A stretch of DNA of 64,000 nucleotides, taken from NCBI RefSeq assembly GCF_026342035.1, contig NZ_JAPENM010000008.1, positions 1 to 64,000 on the forward strand. Direction: 5' to 3'. The stretch comes from Aldersonia sp. NBC_00410. GTDB lineage: Bacteria > Actinomycetota > Actinomycetes > Mycobacteriales > Mycobacteriaceae. Below the pieces are notes generated by a model. That model was not told the DNA's origin. It made no database searches and saw only the letters and a program-made list of their open reading frames with translations. This document shows, piece by piece, positions 19,740-29,088 of this stretch. The first letter of the stretch is position 1; each line of letters begins with the position of its first letter. The translations under genes were made by a program, and so were the position numbers.

Positions 19740-20510
19740 CTAGAGCGCCCAGCGCGGTGGGCGCTTCTGCAGAAACGCGGTAATTCCCTCCACCGCATCG
19801 GGTGAACCGAACGCTCGTGCCGAGCGATCGGCGAGTTCGGCGGCCTCCGCGTCGAACCGGGCCAGGACCGCCGCGTTGAGCAGGCGTTTGCTCTCGGCGA
19901 GTCCGCGGGGCGAGGCCTTGCCGAGCTCGGCCGCGAGCTCGGCGACTGCGGTCTCGGCGTCCTGCGCCGCGATCGTGATGAGGCCGATCTCGGCCGCCGT
20001 GGCGGCACCGAACTTCTCGCCGGTCAGGTAATAGCGGCTCGCGGCACGCGAATTCAGCCGCGGCAGCAGGGTCAGCGAGATCATGTAGGGCGCCACGCCG
20101 ATCCGGGCTTCGGTCAGTGCGAAGGTGCTCGACGGCCCCGCCACCGCGATGTCGCAGGCGGCCACGATGCCCATGCCGCCGGCGCGCACGTGCCCGTCGA
20201 TACGCGCGACGATCGGCTTGGGCAACTCCACCATGCTCCGGAGCAGGTCGATCATCGTGCGGGTACGCCGATCCGCCGCCACGGCCGGATCCTGCTCGCC
20301 GGTTTCGGTCAGATCCGCGCCCGCGCAGAACGTGCCCCCCGTGTGCGTGAGCAGCACGGCGCGCACATCCTCGTCGGCGGCCGCCGTCGCGAGGCCCTCG
20401 CGCAACTGCGTGACGAGCCGGCCCGAGATGGCATTTCGGTTGTGCGGCGAATCCAGGGTGAGCGTGGCGAATCCACCCCCCGATGCGTAGCCGACATACC
20501 GGTCGCTCAT
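19740..20510 (-). CDS. Enoyl-CoA hydratase family protein (LiuC/AtuE-like)
   Basis: Crotonase-fold protein of 256 residues. The oxyanion block GTFCAGADLTETG and second block HVRAGGMGIVAACD are present. The second catalytic Glu is kept in FALTEARIGVAPYMIS, while the first (rat Glu144) position is Gly. This pattern, with an R-I-G-V-A-P-x-x-I-S run, resembles methylglutaconyl-CoA/isohexenylglutaconyl-CoA hydratases of leucine and acyclic-terpene degradation rather than classical short-chain hydratases. Its start overlaps the dehydrogenase stop (TGATG). It would hydrate the product of the adjacent carboxylase. Confidence 0.87.
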   Translation of the reverse strand: MSDRYVGYASGGGFATLTLDSPHNRNAISGRLVTQLREGLATAAADEDVRAVLLTHTGGTFCAGADLTETGEQDPAVAADRRTRTMIDLLRSMVELPKPIVARIDGHVRAGGMGIVAACDIAVAGPSSTFALTEARIGVAPYMISLTLLPRLNSRAASRYYLTGEKFGAATAAEIGLITIAAQDAETAVAELAAELGKASPRGLAESKRLLNAAVLARFDAEAAELADRSARAFGSPDAVEGITAFLQKRPPRWAL

Positions 20511-21703
20511 CAGTACGACTTCGGCAATCCGAGCGAGTGCTGGGCGACGAAGTTCAGCACCATCTCCCGGCTGACCGGCGCGACGCGGCCGATGCGTGCC
20601 GCGGCAAGCATCGACGCCAGCCCGTACTCACTGGTGAGTCCGGCACCGCCGTGGGTCTGGATTGCCTGATCGAGCGCCTTGATCGCGGCTTCCGCGGCAG
20701 CATATTTCGCCATGTTCGCGGCCTCGGCGGCACCGAGATCGTCGCCGTGGTCGTAGAGCACTGCGGCCTTCTGCATCATGACCTTGGCCAGTTCGGTCTC
20801 GATCTTGATCTGCGCCAACGGATGCGCAATGCCCTGGTGCGCGCCGATGACGGTCTTCCACACGGTGCGTTCGTTCGCGTAGGCGACCGCGCGGTCGAGG
20901 GCGTAGCGGGCCATGCCGACCGCCATCGCGGCACCCAGGATTCGCTCGGGATTGAGTCCCGCGAAAAGCTGCATCAGCGCGGCGTTTGGCGGTGGCATCT
21001 GGTCGCTCCGCGGGCTCCGCTCCTGCCCGACGAGCGAGTCGGCAGGCAGCCGGACATCGTCGAGGAACAGCATGAACTGGTGGTCCGGCTCGATGATGTC
21101 CATCTCCATCGGCTGCGCGACGAAGTTCTCCGTGTTGGTCGGCACGATGAATAGCGCGGGCTGCAGCTTGCCGGTTTTGGCGTCCTCGGTGCGGGCGACG
21201 ATCAGCACCGCCTCGGCCTGATCCACACCCGAGATGAACACCTTGCGGCCGTTCAGCACCCAGGTGTCGCCGTCCCGGCGCGCGGTCGTGGTGATCTGAT
21301 GCGAGTTCGACCCGGCATCGGGTTCGGTGATACCGAAGGCCATCTTGGTGGAGCCGTCGGCCAGGCGCGGCAGCCAGTTCTCCTTCTGCGCGTCGGTGCC
21401 GTACTTCGCGATGATGGTGCCGCAGATCGCCGGCGAGACGACCACCAGCAGCAGACCGGCGCCGGCGGCGGCGAGTTCTTCCTGGACGAGGGCGAGTTCG
21501 TAGATGCCGGCTCCGCCGCCGCCGTACTCCTCGGGTAAGTTGACGCCGAGGAAACCGAGTTTGCCCGCCTCGTCCCACAATTCGGTGAGCGGCTCACCCT
21601 TGCGCGCCTTGGGCAACACGTAGTCGCGGTAGTTGTACCGCGCACCGAGCTTCGCCACTGCTGCCCGCAACTCGCGCTGCTCTTCGGTTTCGATGATGCT
21701 CAC
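20510..21703 (-). CDS. Acyl-CoA dehydrogenase (first of two)
   Basis: FAD-dependent acyl-CoA dehydrogenase of 397 residues. Conserved parts are the N-terminal helical domain (LWDEAGKLGFLGVNLPEEYGG), the flavin-contacting AFGITEPDAGSNSHQI, the middle beta-domain (WVLNGRKVFISG), the ERILGAAMAVGMARYALD helix and the C-terminal IQTHGGAGLTSEYGLASM. The GTG at 21703 overlaps the carboxylase-alpha stop by 4 bp (GTGA), which sets the start against a much longer in-frame reading. Likely desaturates a branched-chain acyl-CoA upstream of carboxylation. Confidence 0.92.
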   Translation of the reverse strand: MSIIETEEQRELRAAVAKLGARYNYRDYVLPKARKGEPLTELWDEAGKLGFLGVNLPEEYGGGGAGIYELALVQEELAAAGAGLLLVVVSPAICGTIIAKYGTDAQKENWLPRLADGSTKMAFGITEPDAGSNSHQITTTARRDGDTWVLNGRKVFISGVDQAEAVLIVARTEDAKTGKLQPALFIVPTNTENFVAQPMEMDIIEPDHQFMLFLDDVRLPADSLVGQERSPRSDQMPPPNAALMQLFAGLNPERILGAAMAVGMARYALDRAVAYANERTVWKTVIGAHQGIAHPLAQIKIETELAKVMMQKAAVLYDHGDDLGAAEAANMAKYAAAEAAIKALDQAIQTHGGAGLTSEYGLASMLAAARIGRVAPVSREMVLNFVAQHSLGLPKSY

Positions 21704-23685
21704 GAATTCTCCTCTGCTTCCTCTGATTCCACGACGGCGAGCACGGCGCCGACATCGACCTGCCGTCCTACCTCCGCGTTGAGTTCGATGAGCACCCCGT
21801 CCGTCGCCGAACAGATCGTGTGCTCCATCTTCATGGCTTCCAGCCACAGGATCGGTTGGCTCGCGCGCACCCGTTCCCCCGGCTGCACCGCGACGCGAAT
21901 CACCGTGCCCGGCATCGGTGCGAGCAGCGATCCCGCGCCGAGTTGTTCGGCCGGGTCCACGAACCGCGCCCGGCGCGTCAACGCGACCGGACCGAGCGGC
22001 GAATCGATGCACACCAGCGCGCCGTACCGGGTGACCTCGAATCGCCTACGCACCGAGCCGATATCGAGCACAACCCGGTCGGGCGCCGTCTCGACCACGG
22101 TGACATCGTCGTAATCGACGACCGCCACCCCCGAACGGCCGGGGCGATAGCGGACATCGTGCACCTCGCCCGCCCTGTTCTCGTACGCCTTGTGCTGCGC
22201 CTGCCCCGCCACGTTGCGCCAACCTCCGGGCAGTCCGCGACCCACCGGCGCCGCATCGCGATTCGCCGCGGCATCCGCGAGCGCGGCCGCGACCGCGGAC
22301 AGCTTTTCGCCCGCATCGGAGACCAAAGGGGCAGCGAGCGTGTCGAGCCCATGGCGGTCGAAGAACGCGGTGTCGGTGTCGCCGGCGAGAAATGCCGGGT
22401 GACGAAGCACGTTGACGAGCAGATCCCGGTTCGTGACCAGACCGTGTATCCGCGCCCCGCTCATGGCATTCGCGAGCAGTCGCGCGGCCTCCTCGCGGGT
22501 CGCGCCGTAGGAGATGACCTTGGCGAGCATCGGGTCGTAGAACACGCTTACCGCGCTGTCGTTGGTCACTCCGCTGTCGAGGCGAACACCCGGCGTGACC
22601 AACGTATCGAACGATGTTGTTGCTGCCGGGATGTCGAATCGGTGCACCCGACCACTCTGCGGTCGCCAACCGTGCGCGGGGTCCTCGGCGTAGAGCCGGA
22701 CCTCGATCGAGTGCCCGCGCATCGCGGGTACTTCGGCCGGTAGCCGGTATCCGTCGGCGATCTGCAGTTGCAGCCGCACCAAATCCAGCCCGGTGGTGCA
22801 TTCGGTCACCGGATGTTCCACCTGCAGGCGGGTGTTCATCTCCAGGAAGAAGAAGTCACCCTTCTCGTCGGCGAGGAACTCCACGGTGCCCGCACCCTGA
22901 TACGCGATCGCCCGCGCCGCCAGCGTCGCCGCGTCGAACAGCCGCTCCCGCATTCCGGGCACGCGTTCCACGAGCGGGGACGGTGCCTCCTCGACGACCT
23001 TCTGATGCCGGCGCTGGATCGAGCACTCCCGCTCGCCGACCGCCCAGACGGTGCCGTGCACGTCGGCCATCACCTGCACCTCGATATGGCGGCCGGTCTC
23101 GAGGTAGCGCTCGCAGAACACCGTCGCATCACCGAACGCCGATTCGGCCTCCCGCCGCGCCGCGGCAAGTTGCGTCGGCAGTTCGTCGAGGCGCCGCACG
23201 ATCCGCATGCCACGCCCACCACCGCCGGCCGAAGCCTTCACCAGCACCGGAAGATCGGTCTCGGCGACCTTGGCCGGATCGAGTTCGGCGAGGACGGGCA
23301 CGCCTGCGACGTCCATCATCTTCTTGGACTCGACCTTGGACCCCATCGATTCGATGGCCGCGACCGGCGGCCCGATCCAGGTCAGCCCCGCGTCGAGCAC
23401 CGCACGGGCGAATTCGGCGTTCTCCGAAAGGAACCCGTAGCCCGGGTGGATCGCGTCCGCCCCCGCCGCACGGGCCGCGGCGATGAGCAGGTCGGCCCGC
23501 AGGTATGTTTCCGTGGGCGTGTTGCCCTGGAGCCGGATTGCGGCGTCGGCCTCGGTGACGTGTGCCGCCCCCGCATCCGCGTCGGAGAACACCGCAACGG
23601 TGCCCAGACCCATTCGGCGGCAGCTGGCGAACACCCGCCGGGCGATCTCACCGCGGTTGGCTACCAATACATTCGTGATTGCCAT
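21700..23685 (-). CDS. Acyl-CoA carboxylase alpha subunit (biotin carboxylase + BCCP)
   Basis: A 661-residue biotin-dependent carboxylase chain. Biotin carboxylase domain: NVLVANRGEIARRVFAS at the N-terminus, ATP-grasp KASAGGGGRGMRIV, RECSIQRRHQKVVEEAPSP and EMNTRLQVEHPVTE. After the BT-like linker comes the biotinyl domain with the EAMKMEHTI site about 40 residues from the C-terminus. Domain order and length match methylcrotonyl-/geranyl-CoA carboxylase alpha chains. ATG 23685 lies 7 bp after the beta-chain stop. Pairs with the adjacent beta chain. Confidence 0.95.
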   Translation of the reverse strand: MAITNVLVANRGEIARRVFASCRRMGLGTVAVFSDADAGAAHVTEADAAIRLQGNTPTETYLRADLLIAAARAAGADAIHPGYGFLSENAEFARAVLDAGLTWIGPPVAAIESMGSKVESKKMMDVAGVPVLAELDPAKVAETDLPVLVKASAGGGGRGMRIVRRLDELPTQLAAARREAESAFGDATVFCERYLETGRHIEVQVMADVHGTVWAVGERECSIQRRHQKVVEEAPSPLVERVPGMRERLFDAATLAARAIAYQGAGTVEFLADEKGDFFFLEMNTRLQVEHPVTECTTGLDLVRLQLQIADGYRLPAEVPAMRGHSIEVRLYAEDPAHGWRPQSGRVHRFDIPAATTSFDTLVTPGVRLDSGVTNDSAVSVFYDPMLAKVISYGATREEAARLLANAMSGARIHGLVTNRDLLVNVLRHPAFLAGDTDTAFFDRHGLDTLAAPLVSDAGEKLSAVAAALADAAANRDAAPVGRGLPGGWRNVAGQAQHKAYENRAGEVHDVRYRPGRSGVAVVDYDDVTVVETAPDRVVLDIGSVRRRFEVTRYGALVCIDSPLGPVALTRRARFVDPAEQLGAGSLLAPMPGTVIRVAVQPGERVRASQPILWLEAMKMEHTICSATDGVLIELNAEVGRQVDVGAVLAVVESEEAEENS

Positions 23686-23692
23686 CGGTGCC

Positions 23693-25291
23693 TCACATCC
23701 GGAAGACGCCGAAGTTGGCGGCGCCGTCGATCGGGGCGTTGTGCACGGCCGACAGGCACATGCCCAACACCGTTCGGGTGTCGCGGGGGTCGATGATGCC
23801 GTCGTCATAGAGCCTGCCGGACAGGAACATCGGCAGCGACTCGGCCTCGATCTGGTTCTCGACGGCGGCGCGCATCGCGGCATCGGCCGCTTCGTCGAAC
23901 GGCAGGCCGCGGGCTTGCGCGGAAGCACGCCCGACGATGGAGATCACCCCGGCGAGCTGCGCTGGACCCATCACCGCCGATTTCGCACTGGGCCACGCGA
24001 ACAGGAACCGCGGGTCGTATGCGCGGCCGCACATGCCGTAGTGCCCGGCACCATAGGAGGCGCCGAGGAGCAGCGAGATATGCGGCACGGTCGAGTTCGA
24101 CACGGCGTTGATCATCATCGCGCCGTGCTTGATGATGCCGCCCTGCTCGTATTCCTTGCCCACCATGTATCCGGTCGTGTTGTGCAGGAACAGCAGTGGC
24201 GTGTTCGCCCGATTGGCGAGTTGGATGAACTGCGTGGCCTTCTGCGCCTCCTCCGAGAACAGCACGCCGCGATGGTTGGCGAGGATGCCGACCGGGTAGC
24301 CGTGCAACTCCGCCCACCCCGTCACCAGGCTCGACCCGTAGAGCGGTTTGAACTCGTCGAAGTCGGAGCCGTCGACGATCCGGGCGATCACCTCGCGCGG
24401 ATCGAACGGGATCTTGAGATCGGATGGCACGATGCCGATCAGGTCCTCGGCGTCGTACAACGGCTCGCCGACCTGCGCGCGGGGGGCGGGTCCCTGCTTG
24501 CGCCAGTTCAGCCGACGCACGATCGAGCGTCCGATCCGGATCGCGTCTTGTTCGTCGGCTGCGAAGTAGTCGGCCAGACCCGAACGGCGAGCATGCATCT
24601 CGGCGCCGCCGAGGGACTCGTCGTCGGATTCCTCGCCGGTGGCCATCTTCACCAGCGGTGGGCCGCCGAGGAAGACCTTGGACCGGTCCTTGATCATCAC
24701 CGTGTGGTCGGACATGCCGGGGATGTAGGCCCCGCCTGCAGTCGAGTTGCCGAACACGAGCGAGATCGTGGGGATGCCCTTGGCCGAGGCGCGGGTGAGG
24801 TCACGGAACAGCCGCCCGCCGGGGATGAACACTTCCTTCTGCGTCGGCAGGTCGGCACCGCCGGACTCGACCAGCGAGATGATCGGCAGCCGGTTCTGGT
24901 CGACGATCTCGTTGGCGCGCAGATTCTTCCGCAGCGTCCACGGATTACTCGTGCCGCCGCGGACCGTTGGGTCGTTGGCGATGATCATGCATTCGACACC
25001 CTCGACGGTGCCGATACCGATCACCACGCTGGCACCGACCTGAAAGTCGCTGCCCCACGCGGCCAGCGGGCACAACTCGAGAAACGGCGAATCCTCGTCG
25101 AGCAGCAGATCGATCCGCTCTCGCGGAGTCAGCTTGCCGCGCTTGCGATGCCGTGCCAGCTTGTCCGGGCCACCGCCCGCGACCGCCTTGTCCAGTTCCG
25201 AGTTCAGCTCGGCCAATTTCGCCGTCATCGACTCCGCTGCTGCGCGATAGGCGTCCGAGTTGCGGTCGAGGGTGGAACGCAGCGCGGTCAT
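23693..25291 (-). CDS. Acyl-CoA carboxylase beta subunit (carboxyltransferase)
   Basis: Carboxyltransferase chain of 532 residues. The N-terminal crotonase-like domain has KLTPRERIDLLLDEDSPF, the two oxyanion glycine turns (NSTAGGAYIPGMSD; SYGAGHYGMCGRAYDP) and ILANHRGVLFSEEAQKATQF. The DPRFLFAWPSAKSAVMGPAQ run is typical of methylcrotonyl-CoA carboxylase beta (MccB/LiuB/AtuC) rather than propionyl-CoA carboxylase. The ATG at 25291 overlaps the stop of the upstream dehydrogenase by 4 bp. Confidence 0.95.
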   Translation of the reverse strand: MTALRSTLDRNSDAYRAAAESMTAKLAELNSELDKAVAGGGPDKLARHRKRGKLTPRERIDLLLDEDSPFLELCPLAAWGSDFQVGASVVIGIGTVEGVECMIIANDPTVRGGTSNPWTLRKNLRANEIVDQNRLPIISLVESGGADLPTQKEVFIPGGRLFRDLTRASAKGIPTISLVFGNSTAGGAYIPGMSDHTVMIKDRSKVFLGGPPLVKMATGEESDDESLGGAEMHARRSGLADYFAADEQDAIRIGRSIVRRLNWRKQGPAPRAQVGEPLYDAEDLIGIVPSDLKIPFDPREVIARIVDGSDFDEFKPLYGSSLVTGWAELHGYPVGILANHRGVLFSEEAQKATQFIQLANRANTPLLFLHNTTGYMVGKEYEQGGIIKHGAMMINAVSNSTVPHISLLLGASYGAGHYGMCGRAYDPRFLFAWPSAKSAVMGPAQLAGVISIVGRASAQARGLPFDEAADAAMRAAVENQIEAESLPMFLSGRLYDDGIIDPRDTRTVLGMCLSAVHNAPIDGAANFGVFRM

Positions 25292-26436
25292 GCCTGGAAC
25301 CCCAGACGCTTCGCGGCCAGTCCGGTCAGGATTTCCGTGGTTCCGCCGCCGATCCCGAGGATGCGTATGTCCCGGTACTGCCGCTCGACCTCGGACTCGC
25401 GCATGTAGCCGAGGCCGCCGAACAACTGCACCGCCTGGTTGGCCACCCATTCGCCCGACTCGACGGCAGTGTTCTTGGCGAAACACACCTCGGCGATGAG
25501 GTCCTGCTCCCCCGCGACCGCGCGCTCGATGACCGACCGGGTGTAGACACGCGCCACATCGACGCGGCGGGCCATTTCGGTCAGCGTGTTCTGCACCGCC
25601 TGGCGGCTGATCAGCGGACGACCGAAGGTCTCTCGGTCCCGGCACCACTGCACCGTCAGGTCGAGGCACCGCTGCGCCTGCGAATACGCCTGCACGGCCA
25701 GCCCGGCCCGTTCGCTGACAAAGGCCATCGCGATCTGAGCGAAGCCGGAGTTCTCTGCGCCGACCAGGTTCGCGACCGGTACGCGGACATCCTCGAACGT
25801 CAGCTCGGCCGTGTCCGAGGCGAGCCAGCCCATCTTCTCGAGCCTGCGGCTCACCGTGAAACCCGGTGTCCCCTTTTCGATCACCAGCAGCGAGACACCT
25901 CCCGCACCCGGTCCGCCGGTGCGCACGGCAGTGGTGACGAAATCGGCACGGCAGCCGGACGTGATGAACGTTTTCGAGCCGTTCACGACGTAATGGTCGC
26001 CGTCGCGGTGCGCGCTCGTGGTGAGGTGACCGACATCGGAACCGCCGCCGGGCTCGGTGATCGCGAGGGACCCGATGGAATCTCCGGCGAGCGTGGGACG
26101 CACCCAGCGGTCGATGTGCTCCGGGTTGCCCGCGGCAATCATGTGCGGCAACGCGATTCCGCAGATGAACAACGACGCGAACGTACCGCCGGACGCACCG
26201 GCCTGGTGGAACTCCTCGCTCACGATCGCGGAGTCGATGCCATTACCGCCTGCGCCGCCGACGGCTTCCGGGAAGGCGATCCCGAGGAGTCCGAGCGCCC
26301 CTGCCTTCTTGTGCAGTTCGCGCGGCAACTCGCCCGCGCGCTCCCACTCGTCCAGGTCGGGCAGGATGTCGCGCTCCACGAACCGTCGGACGGTGGCACG
26401 CAATTCGCGCCGCTCGGGGGTGTCCCACATACTCAC
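25288..26436 (-). CDS. Acyl-CoA dehydrogenase (second of two)
   Basis: A 382-residue acyl-CoA dehydrogenase with canonical segments: ELHKKAGALGLLGIAFPEA, SLAITEPGGGSDVGHLTT, YVVNGSKTFITSG, ERAGLAVQAYSQAQRCLDL, the RETFGRPLISRQAVQ helix and LFGGLGYMRESEVERQYRDIRI with the GIGGGTTEI end. It resembles the citronellyl-/isovaleryl-CoA dehydrogenase group. The GTG at 26436 overlaps the AtuA stop (GTGA). The longer in-frame upstream reading lies inside atuA and is rejected. Confidence 0.93.
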   Translation of the reverse strand: MSMWDTPERRELRATVRRFVERDILPDLDEWERAGELPRELHKKAGALGLLGIAFPEAVGGAGGNGIDSAIVSEEFHQAGASGGTFASLFICGIALPHMIAAGNPEHIDRWVRPTLAGDSIGSLAITEPGGGSDVGHLTTSAHRDGDHYVVNGSKTFITSGCRADFVTTAVRTGGPGAGGVSLLVIEKGTPGFTVSRRLEKMGWLASDTAELTFEDVRVPVANLVGAENSGFAQIAMAFVSERAGLAVQAYSQAQRCLDLTVQWCRDRETFGRPLISRQAVQNTLTEMARRVDVARVYTRSVIERAVAGEQDLIAEVCFAKNTAVESGEWVANQAVQLFGGLGYMRESEVERQYRDIRILGIGGGTTEILTGLAAKRLGFQA

Positions 26437-28148
26437 GCCAGCAACTCCTCCGGGATATCGATGTACCGGGACCGCAGCCATTCGGCCAGTCCCTTCGCCT
26501 GCGGGTCGAACCGGGCCTGGTAGGCCACGCCCGGTCCGAGAATTCCTTCGATGACGAAATTGACCGCGCGCAGCTTCGGCAACACGTGCCGGGTGATGGT
26601 CAGCGCCTCGGTTTCGGGAAGCAGCCGACGGACACTGTCGACGGTGAGCGCGTGCGCCAGCCAGCGCCACTGCTCGTCGGTGCGCACCCACACACCGATG
26701 TTTGCGTTGCCACCCTTGTCACCGCTACGTGCAAGGGCGACCCTGCCCAGCGGCTCGCGGCGAGACGGTCCGTACGGCAACGGATTCGGCAGGTCCGGCG
26801 GGTCGACGTCGGTGAGCTCCCGGGCTTCGCCGGGCGGCTCGATCTCCAGCCGTGTGCCGTCGGGGAGCACCGCCACCTGGATGACCGTTGCGGTCGGCAC
26901 GAAGCCGGCGGTGAAAACGCCGTAGGGCGAGGCGTTTCCGGGCACCGAGGTGAAGTTGGCACCCGGGTAGCTCGCCAATGCCAGCTCGACGGCCACGTTC
27001 GAGAACGCGCGCCCGACGACGTTCGGGTCCGGGTCGCGGACGACGCAGCGCAGCAGTGCGCTGGCTTGCTCCTCGGTCTCCGCGTCGGGTCGGTCGACCC
27101 GGGACAGTGTCCAGTCCAGTTCGGCAGGGCGCGTGGTCAGCCACGATTCGAGCTGTTTGCGCGCGAGTTCGGCCTTGGCTTCGATATCGAGGCCGGTCAG
27201 GACGAATGTCATCTCGTTTCGGAATCCGCCGATGATGTTGAGCGACACCTTCAAATCGGGCGGCGGCGCCTCGCCGCGGACACCGGCAACGAGCACTCGG
27301 TCGGGACCGGCCTGACTCAACTCGATGCTGTCCAGCCGGGTCGTGACGTCCGGTCCGACATAGCGGGCGCCCTGAATCTCATACATCAGCTGCGCTGCAA
27401 CGGTATCCACAGTTACCACGCCGCCGGTCTGCGAATGCTTGGTGATCACGCTGCTGCCATCGGCCCGCACCTCGGCAAGCGGGAAACCCGGGCGTCCGAG
27501 GTCGGCGATCTCGGTGAAGAACGAGAAATTGCCACCGGTCGCCTGTGTGCCGCACTCGATGATGTGCCCGGCTACCACCGCTCCCGCGAGCGCATCGTAA
27601 TCGTCGCGGCGCCAACCGAAATGCGCCGCCGCCGGCCCGACGACGAGAGCGGCGTCCGTGACGCGACCGGTGACGACGACGTCGGCACCGGCGTCGAGGC
27701 ATTCGGCGATGCCCCATCCACCGAGATAGGCGTTTGCGGTGAGCGGTGCGCCGAGTCCGAGTTCGTTCGCGCGCGGACCGAGATCGTCACCCTCGACATG
27801 GGCGATCCGCGCATCGAGACCGAGACGCCCGGCGAGTTCGCGCAACTTCATTGCCAACCCGGCGGGATTCAGGCCGCCCGCATTGACGACGATGCGCACG
27901 CCGCGATCCAGCGCGAGGCCCAGGCACTCCTCGGCCTGACGCAGAAACGTCTTCGCGTAGCCGAGCGTGGGATCTTTCATCCGGTCGCGGCCGAGAATGA
28001 GCATCGTCAACTCGGCGAGATAATCCCCGGTCAACACGTCGAGGTCACCGCCGTCGAGCATTTCCCGCATCGCCGAGAGCCGGTCACCATAGAAACCGGA
28101 GCAGTTGCCGATCCGGATCGAATCCGGCTGCGCAGCAATCGCACTCAT
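26433..28148 (-). CDS. atuA: AtuA family protein (DUF1446, acyclic terpene utilisation)
   Basis: A 571-residue protein with the two-part AtuA architecture. The large N-terminal DUF1446 domain shows [43 protein letters not shown], and [15 protein letters not shown]; the C-terminal ferredoxin-fold domain begins near [19 protein letters not shown] and ends at [13 protein letters not shown]. AtuA is required for growth on acyclic terpenes in Pseudomonas, but its reaction has not been settled to my knowledge. Here it is embedded in a carboxylase/dehydrogenase/hydratase operon, supporting a role on the same pathway. Confidence 0.93.
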   Translation of the reverse strand: MSAIAAQPDSIRIGNCSGFYGDRLSAMREMLDGGDLDVLTGDYLAELTMLILGRDRMKDPTLGYAKTFLRQAEECLGLALDRGVRIVVNAGGLNPAGLAMKLRELAGRLGLDARIAHVEGDDLGPRANELGLGAPLTANAYLGGWGIAECLDAGADVVVTGRVTDAALVVGPAAAHFGWRRDDYDALAGAVVAGHIIECGTQATGGNFSFFTEIADLGRPGFPLAEVRADGSSVITKHSQTGGVVTVDTVAAQLMYEIQGARYVGPDVTTRLDSIELSQAGPDRVLVAGVRGEAPPPDLKVSLNIIGGFRNEMTFVLTGLDIEAKAELARKQLESWLTTRPAELDWTLSRVDRPDAETEEQASALLRCVVRDPDPNVVGRAFSNVAVELALASYPGANFTSVPGNASPYGVFTAGFVPTATVIQVAVLPDGTRLEIEPPGEARELTDVDPPDLPNPLPYGPSRREPLGRVALARSGDKGGNANIGVWVRTDEQWRWLAHALTVDSVRRLLPETEALTITRHVLPKLRAVNFVIEGILGPGVAYQARFDPQAKGLAEWLRSRYIDIPEELLA

Positions 28149-28954
28149 GACGTCGCCGCGCCGGCGTCGAACTGTCCGGCCGCGCGACCGTTCCCGGGCG
28201 GCCCGGCGAACGCCTGCGCGAGGTCGATCCAGCGCTGCGCATCCGGCCCGACCGCGGTGACGTCGAGATCGTCGCGGTTACGGCGCTGCGTCACCAGCAG
28301 GCAGAAGTCCAGTGCTGTTGCGGTCACACGTTGGGCCGCGTCGTCGGGGCCCCACGTCCAGACGGACTCATCCGGCGCGAGCAACTCCACCCGAAACTCT
28401 TCGGCGGGCGGTGTGAGGTCGTGCACGGTGTAGGCGAAGTCGCGGGTGCGCACACCAAGATGCGCGACGTGACGGAGCCGGTGCGTCGGTGCGCGGACCG
28501 AAGCGAGCGCATCCGCGACGTCCTGTCCGTGCGCCCAGGTCTCCATCAGGCGGGCGGTGGCCATCGATGCGGCGCTCATCGGCGGACCGAACCAGTCGAG
28601 CTTGCGGCCGGCAGGAACCTCGACGAGGGCCGCGGCGAGTCGGGCACGCCCGGCGCGCCAGCGCCCGAGCAAGTCGGCGGACGGTGTGCGAGCCCATTCG
28701 TGGGCCGCATCGTCGACGAAACCGGTGGGATTGCGCCAGGCGTCGGCGAGCAGTGCCGCGAATCGCTCCGGGACGGTGGCGGACAGGATGGCGGCGTCGT
28801 CGGTCCAGGCGAGGTGCGCGACCTGGTCGGCCACCGTCCAGCCCGCAGCCGGGGTCGAGCGTGCCCACGCCGTGGCGTCGAGTCCGGCAACGAGGCGGTC
28901 GAGGTCGTCGCCTTCATCGGTGAGGTCGTCGAGGATTGTTGCGAGATCCGCCAC
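28145..28954 (-). CDS. TIGR03084-type metal-binding protein (DinB/MDMPI fold)
   Basis: A 269-residue protein whose N-terminal ~150 residues form the four-helix DinB/mycothiol-dependent maleylpyruvate isomerase fold: [19 protein letters not shown] (metal His), and [14 protein letters not shown] with the second His. The C-terminal part is beta-rich ([19 protein letters not shown]), as in the TIGR03084 group. It is the first gene of the leftward operon and overlaps atuA by 4 bp. Members are commonly next to AtuA in actinobacteria; the fold suggests a metal- or mycothiol-dependent step, but no reaction is known. Confidence 0.9.
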   Translation of the reverse strand: MADLATILDDLTDEGDDLDRLVAGLDATAWARSTPAAGWTVADQVAHLAWTDDAAILSATVPERFAALLADAWRNPTGFVDDAAHEWARTPSADLLGRWRAGRARLAAALVEVPAGRKLDWFGPPMSAASMATARLMETWAHGQDVADALASVRAPTHRLRHVAHLGVRTRDFAYTVHDLTPPAEEFRVELLAPDESVWTWGPDDAAQRVTATALDFCLLVTQRRNRDDLDVTAVGPDAQRWIDLAQAFAGPPGNGRAAGQFDAGAATS

Positions 28955-29008
28955 ACTGCGCTCCCGTCGTTCGAGGATGCGATCAGCATCACATCGCGTC
29001 AGAAAAAA

Positions 29009-29024
29009 AGCAAGCGTGCTTGAT
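29009..29024. promoter_or_regulatory. Palindromic candidate operator of the AtuA operon
   Basis: The 16-bp dyad A-n-CAAG-CGTG-CTTG-n-T lies 55 bp upstream of the operon's first start codon and 65 bp upstream of the divergent mptB-like gene. The half-site CAAG/CTTG recalls KstR2-type TetR operators (which, as I recall, have a 2-bp spacer; here it is 4). It would suit the TetR protein encoded at the end of the operon. A TTGCTT overlapping its minus-strand edge could serve as a -35 box. Confidence 0.5.
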
Positions 29025-29088
29025 TTAGCGGCGAAAGGGCTCTCCCGTCTCGCCGGGACGCCAAAACCGACGCACTAGGCTGCGCGAT

